In this document: in pieces, positions 42,583 to 51,940 of the stretch | Position numbering within the stretch: position 1 is the first letter of the stretch | How the letters are laid out: every line of letters starts with the position of its first letter | Assembly: GCA_965227215.1 (NCBI GenBank) | Contig: OZ245729.1 | Span: forward strand, 2,294,001-2,358,000 | DNA: 64,000 nt | Source: Gracilimonas sp965227215 | GTDB lineage: Bacteria > Bacteroidota > Rhodothermia > Balneolales > Balneolaceae | Direction of reading: 5' to 3' | Program-made: the position numbers and the translations under genes | Notes under the pieces: generated by a model | What the model saw: the letters and a program-made list of their open reading frames with translations, nothing else | What the model was told of the DNA's origin: nothing | Database searches by the model: none

Positions 42583-43419
42583 ATGAATAAAGTCTTATCT
42601 GGTTTTTTTGCCTGCGTTTGTTCCTTCATTTTTTGTGTAAGCTGTGAGCAAACGTTCCAGCCACTGGACATGACGGATGATGTATTTTCTATATATGGAG
42701 TGCTTGATGTGCACAGCGATACCCAATGGGTTCGGGTAATGCCTATTGGTGAAACCTATCTGCCCCAGGATGCTTCGCTCCCGCCAAGTGAAGTACGCCT
42801 TATCCGGGAAGCGACCGGAGAGACGATGGTTCTCAACGACTCACTCTTCAGGTTTAGCGGAGACACCTATGTGTGGAATTACTGGTTGCCCGATTCTGTC
42901 CAAAAAAATGAACTATACACCCTGATTGCTGAAAATGAGGAGGGAGAGCAAAGCCACGTTACGCTTGAAACTCCATCTCGGTTAGAAATACCGGAAGTTG
43001 AAGTGCGGGCCGGACAAACCAGGATTTCTGGCCCGGCAAATGACTCTTTGGTGGTAGCATCTGTGAATTATCTTGTACAGCCGATAACCAATATGGGATG
43101 CGGCCAAGAAGTTGAGATTGCAGTTTCACAACTGGATCACACTTTACTAAACGCTGATGGAGGATATTTCTTTATTGTTCGGGGAAGCTATACTATCGCA
43201 GATGAACTGGGGACAAATAATTTCATCGTAAACAGAACATCCGTGGAAATTGTGACGGCTACCGACAGCTGGCCGGATGCTTCAACTTTTGAAGATATTG
43301 AAGTGGCTTTACCGGAAGTCATCTCAAACGTTGAAAACGGAACCGGTGTACTGGCCGGCGTAGCTCGCCGTGAAGTTATCCTGACTCCACGGCAACCCCC
43401 GTGTATAAACGAAAAGTAA
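42583..43419 (+). CDS. DUF4249-like lipoprotein, partner of the TonB-dependent receptor
   Basis: A 278-residue lipoprotein with lipobox CVSC (the Cys about residue 21 from ATG 42583). The beginning FSIYGVLDVHSDTQWVRVMPIGETYLP and the beta-rich body with repeated strands fit DUF4249, a family whose genes regularly neighbour TonB-dependent receptors. It is shorter than many members. I chose ATG 42583 because the in-frame start at 42547 adds 12 residues ahead of a standard signal peptide. It is 46 bp before the receptor gene and likely cotranscribed. Confidence 0.7.
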   Translation: MNKVLSGFFACVCSFIFCVSCEQTFQPLDMTDDVFSIYGVLDVHSDTQWVRVMPIGETYLPQDASLPPSEVRLIREATGETMVLNDSLFRFSGDTYVWNYWLPDSVQKNELYTLIAENEEGEQSHVTLETPSRLEIPEVEVRAGQTRISGPANDSLVVASVNYLVQPITNMGCGQEVEIAVSQLDHTLLNADGGYFFIVRGSYTIADELGTNNFIVNRTSVEIVTATDSWPDASTFEDIEVALPEVISNVENGTGVLAGVARREVILTPRQPPCINEK

Positions 43420-43465
43420 AAAATATCCAACGCATAAAAGGCTAATTAACTCAGCTTAATACACA

Positions 43466-45718
43466 ATGTCGGAACTGAAAAAAGGTATTTTATTATTGTT
43501 GATCCTGCTTCCCCTGAAAGAAGTATGTGCCCAGAATAATGCGGTAAGAGGTATTGTTTCTGATCGGGCAACCGGCGAGGCATTGATAAGCGCCACGGTT
43601 TCAATTCAAACACTGTCCGGAGAAATTGTAAAGGGTACGGTAACGGATAATAATGGCCATTACCAGATCAACAACATTGATCGCGGAGACTACCTTTTCA
43701 AGGCGAGTTATGTAGGATACGAAACCTATACGGATACCATACGGGTAATTAATTATGGTGGCGCCATTCTTAAGAATATAACACTGAGTCCTTCCAGTGA
43801 GGAACTTGGCGAAGTAACCGTTTCTGATCGAACCCGGGGCGAGAATGCCGGACAGACACGTATTCAGCCTGAAACCATTGGGCGGGCGCCTACTCCGGCG
43901 GGTAGTGCAGATTTGGTGAGCTATATTCAAAGCCAACCCGGTGTGTTGGCTACCGGAGATCGGGGTGGTCAGCTTTTTGTGAGGGGAGGTACCCCGGCAG
44001 AAAACATGGTGCTGATGGATGGTACCTTAATCTATCAACCCTTTCATATAGTCGGCTTTTTCTCGGTTTTTCCCGAAGATGTAGTTTCATCTGCAGATTT
44101 CTATGCAGGAGGATTTGGGCCAAAATACAGCGGGCGGTCTTCATCAGTTATGGATGTGAGGCTGAAAAACGGAAATTTATACGAGCCCGGGTGGTCGGCT
44201 TCAGTGAGCCCCTTTATTTCTGATTTATTTGTGGAAACGCCGGTTAAACAAGGGAAGAGTTCTCTTCTTTTTTCACTGCGAGGATCTTTAATTGAGGAGA
44301 CAAGCGATGTGTATTTGCAAGAGCAGCAACCACTGAAGTTTAACAGCCAGTTGATGAAATTTAACAGCACCAATAACGAAGGCCTGGGTTGTTCAGCTCT
44401 TTTAATGAGGACCTACGACCGGGGTAAGCTCAACTTTGATTCAGATCAATATTTTAAATGGAGTAATGTGGTTGCCGGGACCCGGTGCTTTGGAACTGCT
44501 CAGGAATCCTCTCTTTCATTTATGGAGCTTAACTTTGGTCTTTCCAATTTTAATAACGAAGCAGGCGGTGGGGGTGGCGGGCGCCGAACATCTAATGTCT
44601 TCAAGTCAAATCTGGATCTCAGTTTTGTTAATTACGTAAGTGATGTAAAAATCGAGTACGGATTCTTTGCCAACTACCGAACGGTGAACTTTGATATCCT
44701 GAATAGGTTTACATCTTTAGATGCCAATGAAGAATCTTTCTTAACCACCGGGTTGTATCTGGACAGTGAAATTCCGGTGGGTAAATATTTATCCCTCAAA
44801 CCCGGATTGGCTGCCAACTCCTATATGATCAGGCTTAAAGGCACTCTGGAGCCACGGTTCAGATTTACTTTAGATTTTACGGACGTGTTTAAAGCGAAAT
44901 TTCACGGAGCTGCGGGCATCTATATTCAACCAATGATTGGCCTGGCCGACTTAAGGGATGCCGGCACAGCTTTTACAGCCTGGATGTTACCTCCTAATTA
45001 CAAAACCACTCTTCGCACTACTCATTATTTGCTCGGTTGGAACCAAACTGTTACTAACGGCTTTGATTTTACGGTTGAAGGGTACTACAAAACCATTGAG
45101 GATACTCCGATTTCGGTGTGGAACCCTGTGGCGCAATTTACAACAGAGCTGGCCTATGCTGATGGAACCGTTCGCGGAATTGATGCCCGGCTGAACTTCA
45201 GTCATAAAACTTTATATGCAGCGGTTGGTTATGGCTATTCAATAACACAGTATGAGACAACGCAGGATCACTTCATGCTATGGTTTGGTAAAGAGACGCA
45301 GCGATACAATCCACCCCACGACCGACGACACCAGCTAAATGCGCAACTGGGTTTTGACTGGGGAAATTTTTCAGCCAATCTGAACTGGATCTACGGTTCA
45401 GGGTTACCTTATACACAACCCAGAGGGTTTGATAGTTTTTATAATTTTGATGAAGGAATTCCAGAGATAAAAGATGAGTACGGAACCCCCAGAGTTTTAT
45501 TGGAGAAACCTTTCCAGGGAAATATGCCGGATTTTCACCGGTTTGATGTCTCGCTTCAACAAAAGTTTCAGCTGCCCACGGCCAACTTCAACGTTCAGGT
45601 TGGGGCCATTAACACGTACGATCAGCGAAACTTGTTCTATTATGATGTGTTCTCACAGAGAGGAATTAATCAGTTGCCCATCGTGCCATACGTGGCTTTA
45701 AAAGTGGAGTCGAAGTAA
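43466..45718 (+). CDS. TonB-dependent receptor with CarboxypepD_reg-like N-terminal domain
   Basis: A 750-residue outer-membrane receptor. The signal peptide (ending EVCAQ) is followed by a carboxypeptidase-regulatory-like domain at about 25-110 (VRGIVSDRATGEALISATVSI, GDYLFKASYVGYETYTDTI), then the plug domain (SDLVSYIQSQPGVLATGDRGGQLFVRGGTPAENMVLMDG) and a long barrel to the C-terminus, which ends in ALKVESK and not in an aromatic residue. The substrate is unknown; the DUF4249-like lipoprotein just upstream is its probable partner. The gene's 3' end is repeated downstream at 45883-45909. Confidence 0.93.
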   Translation: MSELKKGILLLLILLPLKEVCAQNNAVRGIVSDRATGEALISATVSIQTLSGEIVKGTVTDNNGHYQINNIDRGDYLFKASYVGYETYTDTIRVINYGGAILKNITLSPSSEELGEVTVSDRTRGENAGQTRIQPETIGRAPTPAGSADLVSYIQSQPGVLATGDRGGQLFVRGGTPAENMVLMDGTLIYQPFHIVGFFSVFPEDVVSSADFYAGGFGPKYSGRSSSVMDVRLKNGNLYEPGWSASVSPFISDLFVETPVKQGKSSLLFSLRGSLIEETSDVYLQEQQPLKFNSQLMKFNSTNNEGLGCSALLMRTYDRGKLNFDSDQYFKWSNVVAGTRCFGTAQESSLSFMELNFGLSNFNNEAGGGGGGRRTSNVFKSNLDLSFVNYVSDVKIEYGFFANYRTVNFDILNRFTSLDANEESFLTTGLYLDSEIPVGKYLSLKPGLAANSYMIRLKGTLEPRFRFTLDFTDVFKAKFHGAAGIYIQPMIGLADLRDAGTAFTAWMLPPNYKTTLRTTHYLLGWNQTVTNGFDFTVEGYYKTIEDTPISVWNPVAQFTTELAYADGTVRGIDARLNFSHKTLYAAVGYGYSITQYETTQDHFMLWFGKETQRYNPPHDRRHQLNAQLGFDWGNFSANLNWIYGSGLPYTQPRGFDSFYNFDEGIPEIKDEYGTPRVLLEKPFQGNMPDFHRFDVSLQQKFQLPTANFNVQVGAINTYDQRNLFYYDVFSQRGINQLPIVPYVALKVESK

Positions 45719-45727
45719 GATATAGTT
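45701..45727 (+). repeat. 27-bp imperfect direct repeat, copy 1 (end of the receptor gene)
   Basis: Starts AAAGTGGAGTCGAAGTAAG and includes the last codons and the stop of the receptor. It matches 45883-45909 at 24 of 27 bases. Confidence 0.75.
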
Positions 45728-45745
45728 TGCTCAGCTTGTTTCTCG

Positions 45746-45877
45746 TTGCGGCGCTCTGCTCCGCAATGCCCACCCGAGGCTCTGCCTCAAATACTGCATT
45801 CATATCTTTACTATTCCCCTGTGAGCTAACTTGAGGCAGAGCCTCAGAATGAGGTTCCGAAGCGGAGCGGTGGAACC
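45746..45877. repeat. Three-hairpin intergenic element (MITE/REP-like)
   Basis: The 343-bp space between the receptor and acnA holds a structured element. The first hairpin is TTGCGG/CCGCAA (45746-45766). The central perfect inverted repeat is GAGGCTCTGCCTCAA (45776-45790) with TTGAGGCAGAGCCTC (45831-45845). The third is GGTTCC/GGAACC (45853-45877). The whole is bordered by a 27-bp direct repeat. No coding potential is visible. It is probably a mobile non-autonomous or dispersed repeat. Confidence 0.65.
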
Positions 45878-45882
45878 AGTGC

Positions 45883-45909
45883 AAAGTGGAGTCGAGATAA
45901 GGTATAGTT
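45883..45909 (+). repeat. 27-bp imperfect direct repeat, copy 2
   Basis: 24 of 27 bases match 45701-45727 and preserve the codons for the receptor's last residues, with one base change in the equivalent of the stop region. It borders the hairpin element on the right. Confidence 0.7.
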
Positions 45910-46017
45910 AACTCAATTTCTGGGTGTAATGGTTTCAATAATATTATTTATTGTAAACATCACCGGATTCAATAAATCTCATAGATACTTGATAAAGACA
46001 AAGCCCAAAAAGATTTG

Positions 46018-46025
46018 TACCTTTG
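46018..46025 (+). promoter_or_regulatory. Possible -7 promoter element of acnA
   Basis: TACCTTTG matches the Bacteroidota -7 consensus TAnnTTTG and lies 36 bp before the acnA start. No TTG is found at the ideal -33 distance. An AGGAGA ribosome binding site follows at 46032-46037. Confidence 0.35.
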
Positions 46026-46061
46026 GGTATTAGGAGAAAGAAAATCTAAATCGAGTAAAAA

Positions 46062-48773
46062 ATGAGCGACAAACTGAAGCAAACCAGAGTTGAATTTGAA
46101 ACCGGTTCGGGCAAGGCCTATCTGCACAGCCTTCCAAAGCTGAAAGAACTGGGCTACAAGAGTATTGACAAGCTCCCCTTCTCTGTAAAAATATTATTGG
46201 AAGCCGTACTCCGCGAGTTTGACGGATACGCAGTTACTGAAAAAGACATTGAAGCACTGGCTAACTATAATGCCAAAGACCCACAGGGTGAAATACCTTT
46301 TAAACCATCACGTGTAGTACTGCAAGATTTTACCGGTGTTCCAGCCGTAGTTGATCTGGCAGCCCTTCGATCTGCGATGAAGCGCATGGGTGGTAAAGCC
46401 ACCGATATTAACCCGCAAGTACCTGTAGACTTGGTGATTGACCACTCCGTACAGGTTGATATGTTCGGGAAGGATGCCGCGCTGATGTTCAACGTGGAAA
46501 AAGAAATGGAGCGTAACAATGAGCGTTACGAATTCCTGAAGTGGGGTAAAGAAGCTTTTGATAATTTTCGTGTAGTACCTCCGGGACGTGGAATTGTGCA
46601 CCAGGTAAACCTTGAGTATTTAGGTCGCGGTGTTTTCACGCGTAAAGAAGAAGACGGTACCACAACGGCTTATCCTGATACATTGGTAGGAACCGATTCC
46701 CACACAACCATGATTAACGGACTCGGTATTCTCGGCTGGGGTGTTGGTGGAATTGAAGCGGAAGCAGCTATGCTGGGTCAACCCATTTCCATGCTGGTTC
46801 CTGAAGTGACGGGAATGAAACTGACAGGAAAGCTTCGCGAGGGTGTAACCGCGACTGACTTAACGCTTACGGTAACCCAAATGCTTCGCGAGCACGGTGT
46901 AGTTGGTAAGTTTGTAGAATTTTATGGCGACGGACTCAGCAATATGAGTCTCCCTGACCGTGCTACCATCGCTAACATGGCTCCGGAGTATGGAGCAACC
47001 ATGGGCTTCTTCCCAATTGATGAAGAGTCGCTGCGATATATGAGAAGAACCGGACGTTCTGAAGAGCTGGTGCAGCTGGTCGAAAACTACACCAAAGCAC
47101 AGGGCTTGTTCAGAACCGATGACACTCCTGATCCGGAATTCTCTTCAACCCTTGAGCTTGACTTGAGTACGGTCGAGACCTCCCTTGCCGGACCAAAACT
47201 TCCTCACGACCGAATTACGCTCGGCAACATGAAGAAGGCTTTTGAAAACTCACTGACCAGCGATAATCCAACTATGGGTTTCAACCTGACTCAGGAGAAG
47301 CTGGCCAACAAAGGCTTGTACAAAAACGGACAGGAAATTGAGATGAAGCATGGTGATGTGGTTATTGCCGCGATTACATCCTGTACCAACACTTCCAACC
47401 CAAGTGTAATGCTGGGTGCCGGAATTGTAGCGAAAAAGGCCTACGAAAAAGGACTGAAAGTTCCTGCATATGTGAAAACATCGCTTGCTCCGGGTTCCCG
47501 AGTGGTAACTGAGTATCTGAAAGAAGCCGGTTTGACCGAGTACATGGATAAGCTCGGCTTTAACCTGGTGGGTTACGGATGTACAACTTGTATCGGAAAC
47601 TCAGGTCCACTGCCTGAGCCTGTAGAAACGGCTATTAAAGAAGGCGACCTGATTGCGGCCGGCGTACTTTCCGGAAACCGTAACTTTGAAGGCCGAATTC
47701 ACCCTTGGGTGAAAGCAAATTACCTGGCTTCACCACCATTGGTTGTAGCTTATGCGCTGGCCGGTAGTGTGGATATTGATCTTGCCACTGAGCCATTAGG
47801 TAAAGATAAAGACGGCAATGATGTGTACCTGAAAGACATCTGGCCTACAACCGCTGAAATTGCTGAACATCTGGATGCAGCTATTCGTCCGGAACTCTTC
47901 GAGAAGATGTACGGCGATATCTTTGAATCACCAACCTGGGAAGAAATTCCGGTATCCGGTGGCGACTTGTTCAACTGGAGTGAGGAATCAACGTACATTC
48001 AGGAACCTCCATTCTTTATGGATATGAATGAAGAGCCGGAGCCCATCAAGCCCATTAAAGGTGCGAGAGCTTTAGTTAAAGTTGGTGATTCCATCACAAC
48101 CGACCATATTTCCCCGGCCGGTAATATTAAGGAAGACGCTCCTGCAGGTATTTACCTGAAAGAGCATGGAGTAGAGAAAAAAGACTTTAACTCATACGGT
48201 TCACGCCGTGGAAACGACCGGGTGATGACACGCGGTACCTTTGCTAACGTTCGATTTAAGAATCAACTGGCTCCAGGCAAAGAAGGAGGGTTTACCAAGT
48301 ATTTCCCGAATGATGAAATCACAACCATTTATGATGCATCATTGAAATACAAAGAAACAAATACACCTCTGGTTGCCTTAGCCGGTAAGCAATACGGAAC
48401 CGGTTCATCCCGCGACTGGGCTGCCAAAGGAACCGCACTGCTTGGAATCAAGACGGTAATAGCGACTTCTTATGAGCGTATTCACCGATCAAATCTAATT
48501 CAGATGGGTGTGCTTCCCCTTCAGTTTAAAGAAGGTGAAAGTGCTGATACTCTTGGCCTAGACGGTTCGGAAACATTTGATATCCATGTGGATGACAATG
48601 TGAAAGCCCGTGATGAAATAAAAGTGACAGCCACCAAAACAAATGGTGAAGTTGTTGAATTTATGACTGACTGCAGAATTGATACTCCGGTTGAGGTAGA
48701 TTACTACCGCAATGGTGGAATTCTGCATACGGTATTGCTTGATTACCTCAAAAAAAGCAAGGCTGAGAGCTAA
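46062..48773 (+). CDS. acnA: Aconitate hydratase (AcnA/IRP type)
   Basis: A 903-residue aconitase of the IRP1/AcnA type, which interconverts citrate and isocitrate in the TCA cycle. The iron-sulfur ligands are Cys441 in SCTNTSNPS and Cys507/Cys510 in GCTTCIGNSGPL. DSHTTMINGLGILGWGVGGIEAE and GSSRDWAAKGTALLG (swivel domain) are also present. The length matches the family. A terminator follows at 48795-48823. Confidence 0.98.
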   Translation: MSDKLKQTRVEFETGSGKAYLHSLPKLKELGYKSIDKLPFSVKILLEAVLREFDGYAVTEKDIEALANYNAKDPQGEIPFKPSRVVLQDFTGVPAVVDLAALRSAMKRMGGKATDINPQVPVDLVIDHSVQVDMFGKDAALMFNVEKEMERNNERYEFLKWGKEAFDNFRVVPPGRGIVHQVNLEYLGRGVFTRKEEDGTTTAYPDTLVGTDSHTTMINGLGILGWGVGGIEAEAAMLGQPISMLVPEVTGMKLTGKLREGVTATDLTLTVTQMLREHGVVGKFVEFYGDGLSNMSLPDRATIANMAPEYGATMGFFPIDEESLRYMRRTGRSEELVQLVENYTKAQGLFRTDDTPDPEFSSTLELDLSTVETSLAGPKLPHDRITLGNMKKAFENSLTSDNPTMGFNLTQEKLANKGLYKNGQEIEMKHGDVVIAAITSCTNTSNPSVMLGAGIVAKKAYEKGLKVPAYVKTSLAPGSRVVTEYLKEAGLTEYMDKLGFNLVGYGCTTCIGNSGPLPEPVETAIKEGDLIAAGVLSGNRNFEGRIHPWVKANYLASPPLVVAYALAGSVDIDLATEPLGKDKDGNDVYLKDIWPTTAEIAEHLDAAIRPELFEKMYGDIFESPTWEEIPVSGGDLFNWSEESTYIQEPPFFMDMNEEPEPIKPIKGARALVKVGDSITTDHISPAGNIKEDAPAGIYLKEHGVEKKDFNSYGSRRGNDRVMTRGTFANVRFKNQLAPGKEGGFTKYFPNDEITTIYDASLKYKETNTPLVALAGKQYGTGSSRDWAAKGTALLGIKTVIATSYERIHRSNLIQMGVLPLQFKEGESADTLGLDGSETFDIHVDDNVKARDEIKVTATKTNGEVVEFMTDCRIDTPVEVDYYRNGGILHTVLLDYLKKSKAES

Positions 48774-48794
48774 ACAAGCCTCATAAACTATTCT

Positions 48795-48823
48795 AAAAGC
48801 ACAGAATTCTATTCTGTGCTTTT
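48795..48823 (+). terminator. Rho-independent terminator of acnA
   Basis: Perfect 13-bp arms AAAAGCACAGAAT and ATTCTGTGCTTTT with a 3-nt loop, the second arm merging into a run of ten T. It lies 21 bp after the acnA stop. Confidence 0.9.
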
Positions 48824-48991
48824 TTTATTTTCGATAATGTTTATTATTAGAGCAGAAATACAGAGCTGAATACCTGTCTTTTCTCAGCCTCTGATAAGTG
48901 TAATTTTTCGGGTATCGTTATTAAAGATCAGGACAAAAATATAGTCAGGGAAGGACCTCAGACTTCGGGACATGAAGCACTTTTACTGCAT

Positions 48992-50086
48992 GTGGTGGAT
49001 GGTATAAATCGGACGCTGCAACTGAAGGAAGTACTTCGTAAGTGTATGGAGGCAGCTAAGGTTGTGATGAACTCAGAAGCGAGTTCTCTTATGCTCCTGG
49101 ATGAACTTACCGGAGATTTAAACGTCAGTATCCCAACAGGCCCCGTGAAAGATGAGATCATGGGAATGGCTGTTCCAAAGAGTAAAGGGATTGGCGGATG
49201 GGTAATCTCCTATAACCAGCCCTTCATCTCAAATGATGTGGTGGAAAGCGATATTTTCTGGAAAGATCTTTCCACCGGTTTTACGACACGTAATATCATT
49301 TGTGTGCCTTTACAGGATAATGAGGGACAAGCATTCGGAGTACTTCAGGCTATCAATAAAAAGGACGGGCAGATGTTTGTGAACGAAGATGTGCCTGTAT
49401 TTGAATCATTGGCCCTTCATGTTGCTTCCGCCATCGAGCGTTCCAAAAAGTTTGATGAGGTAGAGAGAAAGCTGGCCGAACGGGAAGCGCACATTCCTGA
49501 CATCTACCGCCAACTGAATGATAACCTGACTGCAATTTCTGACCTCCTTGAATTTGATCTGGGACAACTCACAGACATAAACTCCCGAAAAGTTCTGTAT
49601 GCTACCAATGCCCGTATTAATTCTATGATGAATGTTCAGGATTTTTTATCGGAGGAGCCTGAATCGGCTACCGTTAACCTATCACAATACCTGGCACTCA
49701 TAACTACTCAGGTCGAGAATTCGCACGAAGGTTCAGAAGATGAAGTAAGGCTGAGTCTCAGGCTTGATGAGGTGCAACTGGATGCCAATAAAAGTATGGT
49801 TTGTGGCTTAATCCTGAACGAGCTTTTGAATAGGGCCTATAAAAATGCATCTACCAGTAAAGAAATTGGAGAAGTGGTTGTAAGCCTGAAGCAAACCGGG
49901 AAAGATAAAATAGTTGTCATAGTAACGGACAATGGTCGTAAGCCCAAAATTTCTCCAAAAGAAATACAGGGAAATAAAAATCCCGAATCCATCATTCAGA
50001 ATCTGGCGCAAAAGCTGGGAGCAGAGATTAGCTTTACACACAACCCGGAAATAGGTTCAACCGGTATTCTATCTTTTAAAATTTAA
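48992..50086 (+). CDS. GAF domain protein with degenerate histidine-kinase core
   Basis: A GAF domain (residues 20-150: EASSLMLLDELTGDLNVSIPTG, KGIGGWVISYNQPFISNDV) is followed by a segment that aligns with a HisKA_2/HATPase core. The phosphoacceptor HHRVKNN is YRQLNDN, the N-box is LILNELLNRAYKNAS, and the G1 box DNGxGF is DNGRKPK, so catalysis is doubtful. It may be a pseudokinase or scaffold. The start is uncertain. The GTG at 48992 gives 364 residues, but the frame stays open upstream to 48851 with plausible helical sequence (GHEALLLH) and no ATG/GTG/TTG. It overlaps the monooxygenase tail-to-tail by 4 bp. Confidence 0.75.
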   Translation: MVDGINRTLQLKEVLRKCMEAAKVVMNSEASSLMLLDELTGDLNVSIPTGPVKDEIMGMAVPKSKGIGGWVISYNQPFISNDVVESDIFWKDLSTGFTTRNIICVPLQDNEGQAFGVLQAINKKDGQMFVNEDVPVFESLALHVASAIERSKKFDEVERKLAEREAHIPDIYRQLNDNLTAISDLLEFDLGQLTDINSRKVLYATNARINSMMNVQDFLSEEPESATVNLSQYLALITTQVENSHEGSEDEVRLSLRLDEVQLDANKSMVCGLILNELLNRAYKNASTSKEIGEVVVSLKQTGKDKIVVIVTDNGRKPKISPKEIQGNKNPESIIQNLAQKLGAEISFTHNPEIGSTGILSFKI

Positions 50087-51255
50087 ATCCACCAGCTGTC
50101 TAAACCACGCATTGTAAAAACCTCAGCTACTTTTTGTTTAAAGGGGGAATGTAACATGCCCTTTATAAATAGGTTTCTGAAAAAGGGCATCTTTTGTTTT
50201 CGTCCCAAAGCCATATTGATCTCCGCTCTTCGTGCTATTTTCTTAGTTACCTGTGACTGGTATTCGGAATATTCCTGAAATACTTGTTCTGCAAATCCGG
50301 AACCCATGTCCCGCAAAAAGGCGAAAGAATCTGCCAGTACACGACAATCCAGCCAGCCAAGGTTCATGCCTTGTCCACCAATGGGACTTACCACATGAGC
50401 CGTATCGCCTGCCAGTAAAACCCGGCCTTTAGCAAAGGTTTCGGCCATGAAATGTTGTACTCCGAAGCTGCTGAGCATCGTGCTTTTTACTCCAAATAAG
50501 TCGTATCCTAACCTGTACTGAACCAAAGCAGCGAGTTTCAGCTGTCCGGGCTTCGGTATATAGTCGTCGGTTTTCACCACCCACCGGCGCATGCCATTAG
50601 GAAGAGGGAAGCATTCAATCAATCCGTCTTCAGGTAAGAATACAGCAGCATCAGGACCGAAGTCGGTGGTGTCCTCAAAGTCCCCCATAATGTAGGTATC
50701 GTTGTATCGTTTACCGGAAAAATGAATAGAGGCATGTTGACGAACAGCACTGTTTTTGCCATCACAACCTACTATATAGTTGCTCGTTATTCGTTGATTC
50801 GTTTGTTGATCAATTGAATATGTGATTTCCACAAACTGCTCATGCTCAGAAAGATCTTCAAAGGTTGCTCCGGTTATTAAAGCATTTTCATCTAGTTTAG
50901 CCAGTTCATCACGTAAGATTCTTTCTGTGGTGAATTGCGGACAGGCGAGGATGTAATTATGAGGTTTAGGGCAGTTCTCAAATGAAATCTCCCCCAGCTT
51001 TTTGTCTTTAGTTAGAGCAATCCCTTTTCTGATTTTCAAGCCGGCACTTAGGAATGGCTCGGTAATACCAACTTCATCAAACAGCTCCAGCGATACCGGG
51101 TGAATTCCGAGTGACCGTGAATCCGGAACCGGTTCTTTTCGCTTTTCCAAAACCCGGCATTCTATTCCCTCTTTAAGCAGGCAGATGGCCAGGAATAAAC
51201 CAACAGGGCCTCCTCCTATAATTACTACCGGTATATCAGGTTTAGCTCTTGTCAT
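50083..51255 (-). CDS. FAD-dependent monooxygenase of the type III PKS cluster
   Basis: A 390-residue flavoprotein hydroxylase of the UbiH/PHBH type. The N-terminal dinucleotide fold is VVIIGGGPVGLFLAICLLKEGIECRVLEKR, the middle DG motif is GCDGKNSAVR, and the FAD-ribityl motif is GRVLLAGDTAHVVSPIGGQGMNLG. It is the last gene of the PKS run and overlaps the methyltransferase gene by 14 bp. By comparison with phenolic-lipid clusters (srsABC) it would hydroxylate the polyketide ring; this is inference. Confidence 0.9.
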   Translation of the reverse strand: MTRAKPDIPVVIIGGGPVGLFLAICLLKEGIECRVLEKRKEPVPDSRSLGIHPVSLELFDEVGITEPFLSAGLKIRKGIALTKDKKLGEISFENCPKPHNYILACPQFTTERILRDELAKLDENALITGATFEDLSEHEQFVEITYSIDQQTNQRITSNYIVGCDGKNSAVRQHASIHFSGKRYNDTYIMGDFEDTTDFGPDAAVFLPEDGLIECFPLPNGMRRWVVKTDDYIPKPGQLKLAALVQYRLGYDLFGVKSTMLSSFGVQHFMAETFAKGRVLLAGDTAHVVSPIGGQGMNLGWLDCRVLADSFAFLRDMGSGFAEQVFQEYSEYQSQVTKKIARRAEINMALGRKQKMPFFRNLFIKGMLHSPFKQKVAEVFTMRGLDSWWI

Positions 51256-51937
51256 ATTTCAACAATAAACGAAAGGGGAATAAGCGTTGAACTTGCCATC
51301 CGGCTGGAGCGACTTCTGCCAGTTCTGCCTTGGTATAACTTCGTTTTATGGAAATCAATCCATCGGGAACAATGAACGAGTTGCGGAAGATCAGTCGGGC
51401 AAAGGTGGTAAATAAGAAGTACCCAATATCACTTCGTTCAATATCGTTAAATAGCACTTTTTGAAGAGCCAGGTTTTTTGCTTCATCCAGTATGTTGAAG
51501 GTTTGTTCTTTAGACAAGTGATGAAGTACGTGATTAGAGATTACAAAATCGAATGAACGTGACTGGGATACCAAATCGGTAGAAGAACAATGTTTGAAGG
51601 TGATCTGCTCCGGACTATCTAACTGCCCGGCAAACTCAAAAGCCCGCTTGTCGGTTTCAATGGCGGTAATTTCTAACTCCAAACCATCATGACGAGCCCA
51701 TTTCAGAAGTTGAAGTGGAACATCGCCACCGCCAAAACCAATATCCAAAAGAGAATAGCTTTTCCCTTTTTCCATAAGTGGACGAAGTTCACTCTTATAA
51801 ATTCGTTTCCATTGAGAAAGCAACAGGTTAATGGTTGAAAACTGCCGATAGGTATTTTCCAACAGCTGAGGGTCACAATCATCCCTATCCATATACTCCA
51901 CTAAATCCGGCTGGCGCTTTGTCAAAAAAACAGGCAT
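51242..51937 (-). CDS. Class I SAM-dependent methyltransferase of the type III PKS cluster
   Basis: A 231-residue methyltransferase. SAM-binding motif I is LLDIGFGGGDVPLQLL, followed by acidic motif II (ITAIETDKRA) and the motif FDFVISNHVLHHLS. The N-terminal MDRDDCDPQLLENTYRQFS is typical of methyltransferases found beside type III PKS genes. It starts 3 bp after the PKS stop and overlaps the monooxygenase start, which indicates translational coupling. The likely target is an oxygen or carbon of the resorcinol or pyrone product. Confidence 0.88.
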   Translation of the reverse strand: MPVFLTKRQPDLVEYMDRDDCDPQLLENTYRQFSTINLLLSQWKRIYKSELRPLMEKGKSYSLLDIGFGGGDVPLQLLKWARHDGLELEITAIETDKRAFEFAGQLDSPEQITFKHCSSTDLVSQSRSFDFVISNHVLHHLSKEQTFNILDEAKNLALQKVLFNDIERSDIGYFLFTTFARLIFRNSFIVPDGLISIKRSYTKAELAEVAPAGWQVQRLFPFRLLLKYDKS

Positions 51938-51940
51938 AAA

